Assembly (NCBI RefSeq): GCF_002813775.1
Contig: NZ_CP020370.1
Span: 3,931,501 to 3,995,500 of the forward strand
From: Candidatus Thiodictyon syntrophicum
GTDB lineage: Bacteria > Pseudomonadota > Gammaproteobacteria > Chromatiales > Chromatiaceae
Reading direction: 5' to 3'
Length of the DNA stretch: 64,000 nucleotides
The notes under the pieces were generated by a model. That model had not been told where the DNA came from. It made no database searches and saw nothing but the letters and a program-made list of their open reading frames with translations. Below, in pieces: positions 63,367-64,000 of this stretch (the first letter of the stretch is position 1; each line of letters opens with the position of its first letter). Position numbers and translations under genes: made by a program.

Positions 63367-63816
63367 TCAAGGGCTCTGCGCCCGCGCGCGGGGTGGCCGT
63401 GGCATCACTGGCCCATCGCAGCGTTGGCGCAAGAACCCCAGACGGACAAACTCCGAACAGCAGCGCCCGCAGAAATGGCAGCGTAGACCCTCAGGGGCAG
63501 GCGCGGGAGCAGGCTCGGTCGGGGGCGGTGCCGCGGCACGCGACTCGGCGGGCAGTGAAACACCGGGGGGCGGGGCGAGTGAACCCTGATGCGTCACTTT
63601 CCGCCGCCGGGTCCGGTAGCGACGCTGGCGGCGGGCGTGGTTCATGCGACCTGGACGGCTGTGTTGATAGCGCGCCCCGGCCGCGCGACCCGCGGCCCGC
63701 CGTGCGGCCTGGGCGCAGTCGGGGCCGCAATAGCGATGGCCGCGGTCGCAGTGGCGACAGATCGCCACCTGACGACCGCAGCGGGCGCAGTTGAACAGAC
63801 GGGCAGTATCGTGCAT
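63367..63816 (-). CDS. Cys-rich zinc-binding-like protein upstream of istA
   Basis: The 149-residue protein has two cysteine sets: [20 protein letters not shown] (about 8-27) with CGPDC, and [20 protein letters not shown] (about 113-132), both zinc-finger-like. Between them is an Arg/Pro/Ala-rich linker. Its ATG 63816 is 35 bp before istA on the same strand, so it is likely part of the same IS21-type operon. It could bind DNA ends, but no established function is recognised. Confidence 0.65.
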   Translation of the reverse strand: MHDTARLFNCARCGRQVAICRHCDRGHRYCGPDCAQAARRAAGRAAGARYQHSRPGRMNHARRQRRYRTRRRKVTHQGSLAPPPGVSLPAESRAAAPPPTEPAPAPAPEGLRCHFCGRCCSEFVRLGFLRQRCDGPVMPRPPRARAQSP

Positions 63817-63899
63817 CGGCAACTCCTGCCGATGAGCCCTGGATCACCGCCCACCAGCGGGCGATACTTACCCACGGTACGTGCGAGGCACGCTCCGGG

Positions 63900-63944
63900 G
63901 TACGGCACTGGGGAAGACTGTGGCGGTCGCGACCAGTGCCGTAC
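63900..63944. repeat. Inverted repeat near the right end of the IS21-type region
   Basis: GTACGGCACTGG (63900-63911) and CCAGTGCCGTAC (63933-63944) are perfect inverted repeats; GGTACGTGCGAGG lies just left of them. It may belong to the end or operator of the IS21-type element. The true terminus was not identified, and 63817-64000 otherwise holds no gene. Confidence 0.5.
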
Positions 63945-64000
63945 CTGTCTCAACGGCACTGATCCTGTAGACCATGGCGCGGCCCTTGTCACCGCCCTCA

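Overview
The window looks like chromosomal DNA of a purple sulfur bacterium (gammaproteobacterium, Chromatiaceae-like). The basis is high GC content, the dissimilatory sulfite-oxidation set sat-aprBA with a QmoAB/HdrCB electron-transfer module, and gammaproteobacterial housekeeping genes (mfd, alr, the glyA-nrdR-ribD-ribE cluster, ubiG). This placement is inferred from gene content; no 16S rRNA or tRNA gene was seen.

Layout. 0.3-4.1 kb: sat, aprB and aprA (sulfite to sulfate via APS) on +. 4.2-8.4 kb: a decayed stretch with a YkgJ-type cysteine-cluster gene, a low-GC HEAT-like ORF, broken Rpn-nuclease and DUF29 genes, and several palindromic elements. 8.5-13.6 kb: qmoA-qmoB-hdrC-hdrB on -, the probable electron acceptor complex of AprBA. 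14.1-20.1 kb: a type II-like ATP-citrate lyase locus. The ATP-grasp subunit gene is intact. The large-subunit gene is broken by a 1.9 kb insertion sequence, an in-frame TAG and a 3' fusion to a RhuM remnant. 21.2-25.5 kb: malic enzyme, a small secreted protein and an Old Yellow Enzyme. 25.7-29.5 kb: a MoxR ATPase / DUF2201 metallopeptidase-VWA / membrane-protein cluster. 29.8-34.9 kb: alr and mfd.

35-48 kb is a defence-like accessory island. It holds an UPF0175/DUF3368 toxin-antitoxin remnant, a three-gene operon (HTH protein, N6-adenine methylase, PD-(D/E)XK protein), and a large metallophosphoesterase-STAND NTPase-TPR fusion lying between two direct copies of a FitAB/VapBC-type module. A KAP-NTPase remnant and a CHAT-domain gene follow. 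48.7-56.2 kb returns to housekeeping genes (yaeQ, ribE, ribD, nrdR, glyA, ubiG, an SDR, a double-CDGSH protein, pirin). 56.3-58.3 kb is a graveyard of toxin-antitoxin fragments. 58.9-64 kb is an IS21-type element whose istB is split by another IS.

Two families of intergenic palindromes dominate the non-coding DNA. Family P1 has arms made of 2-8 tandem GTTGTC hexamers around a hairpin core. Family P2 has the ends GGCCTTGATCAT / ATGATCAAGGCC. The same ends border the IS in the citrate-lyase gene, so P2 copies look like MITEs of that IS. One P2 copy is inserted inside a P1 copy.
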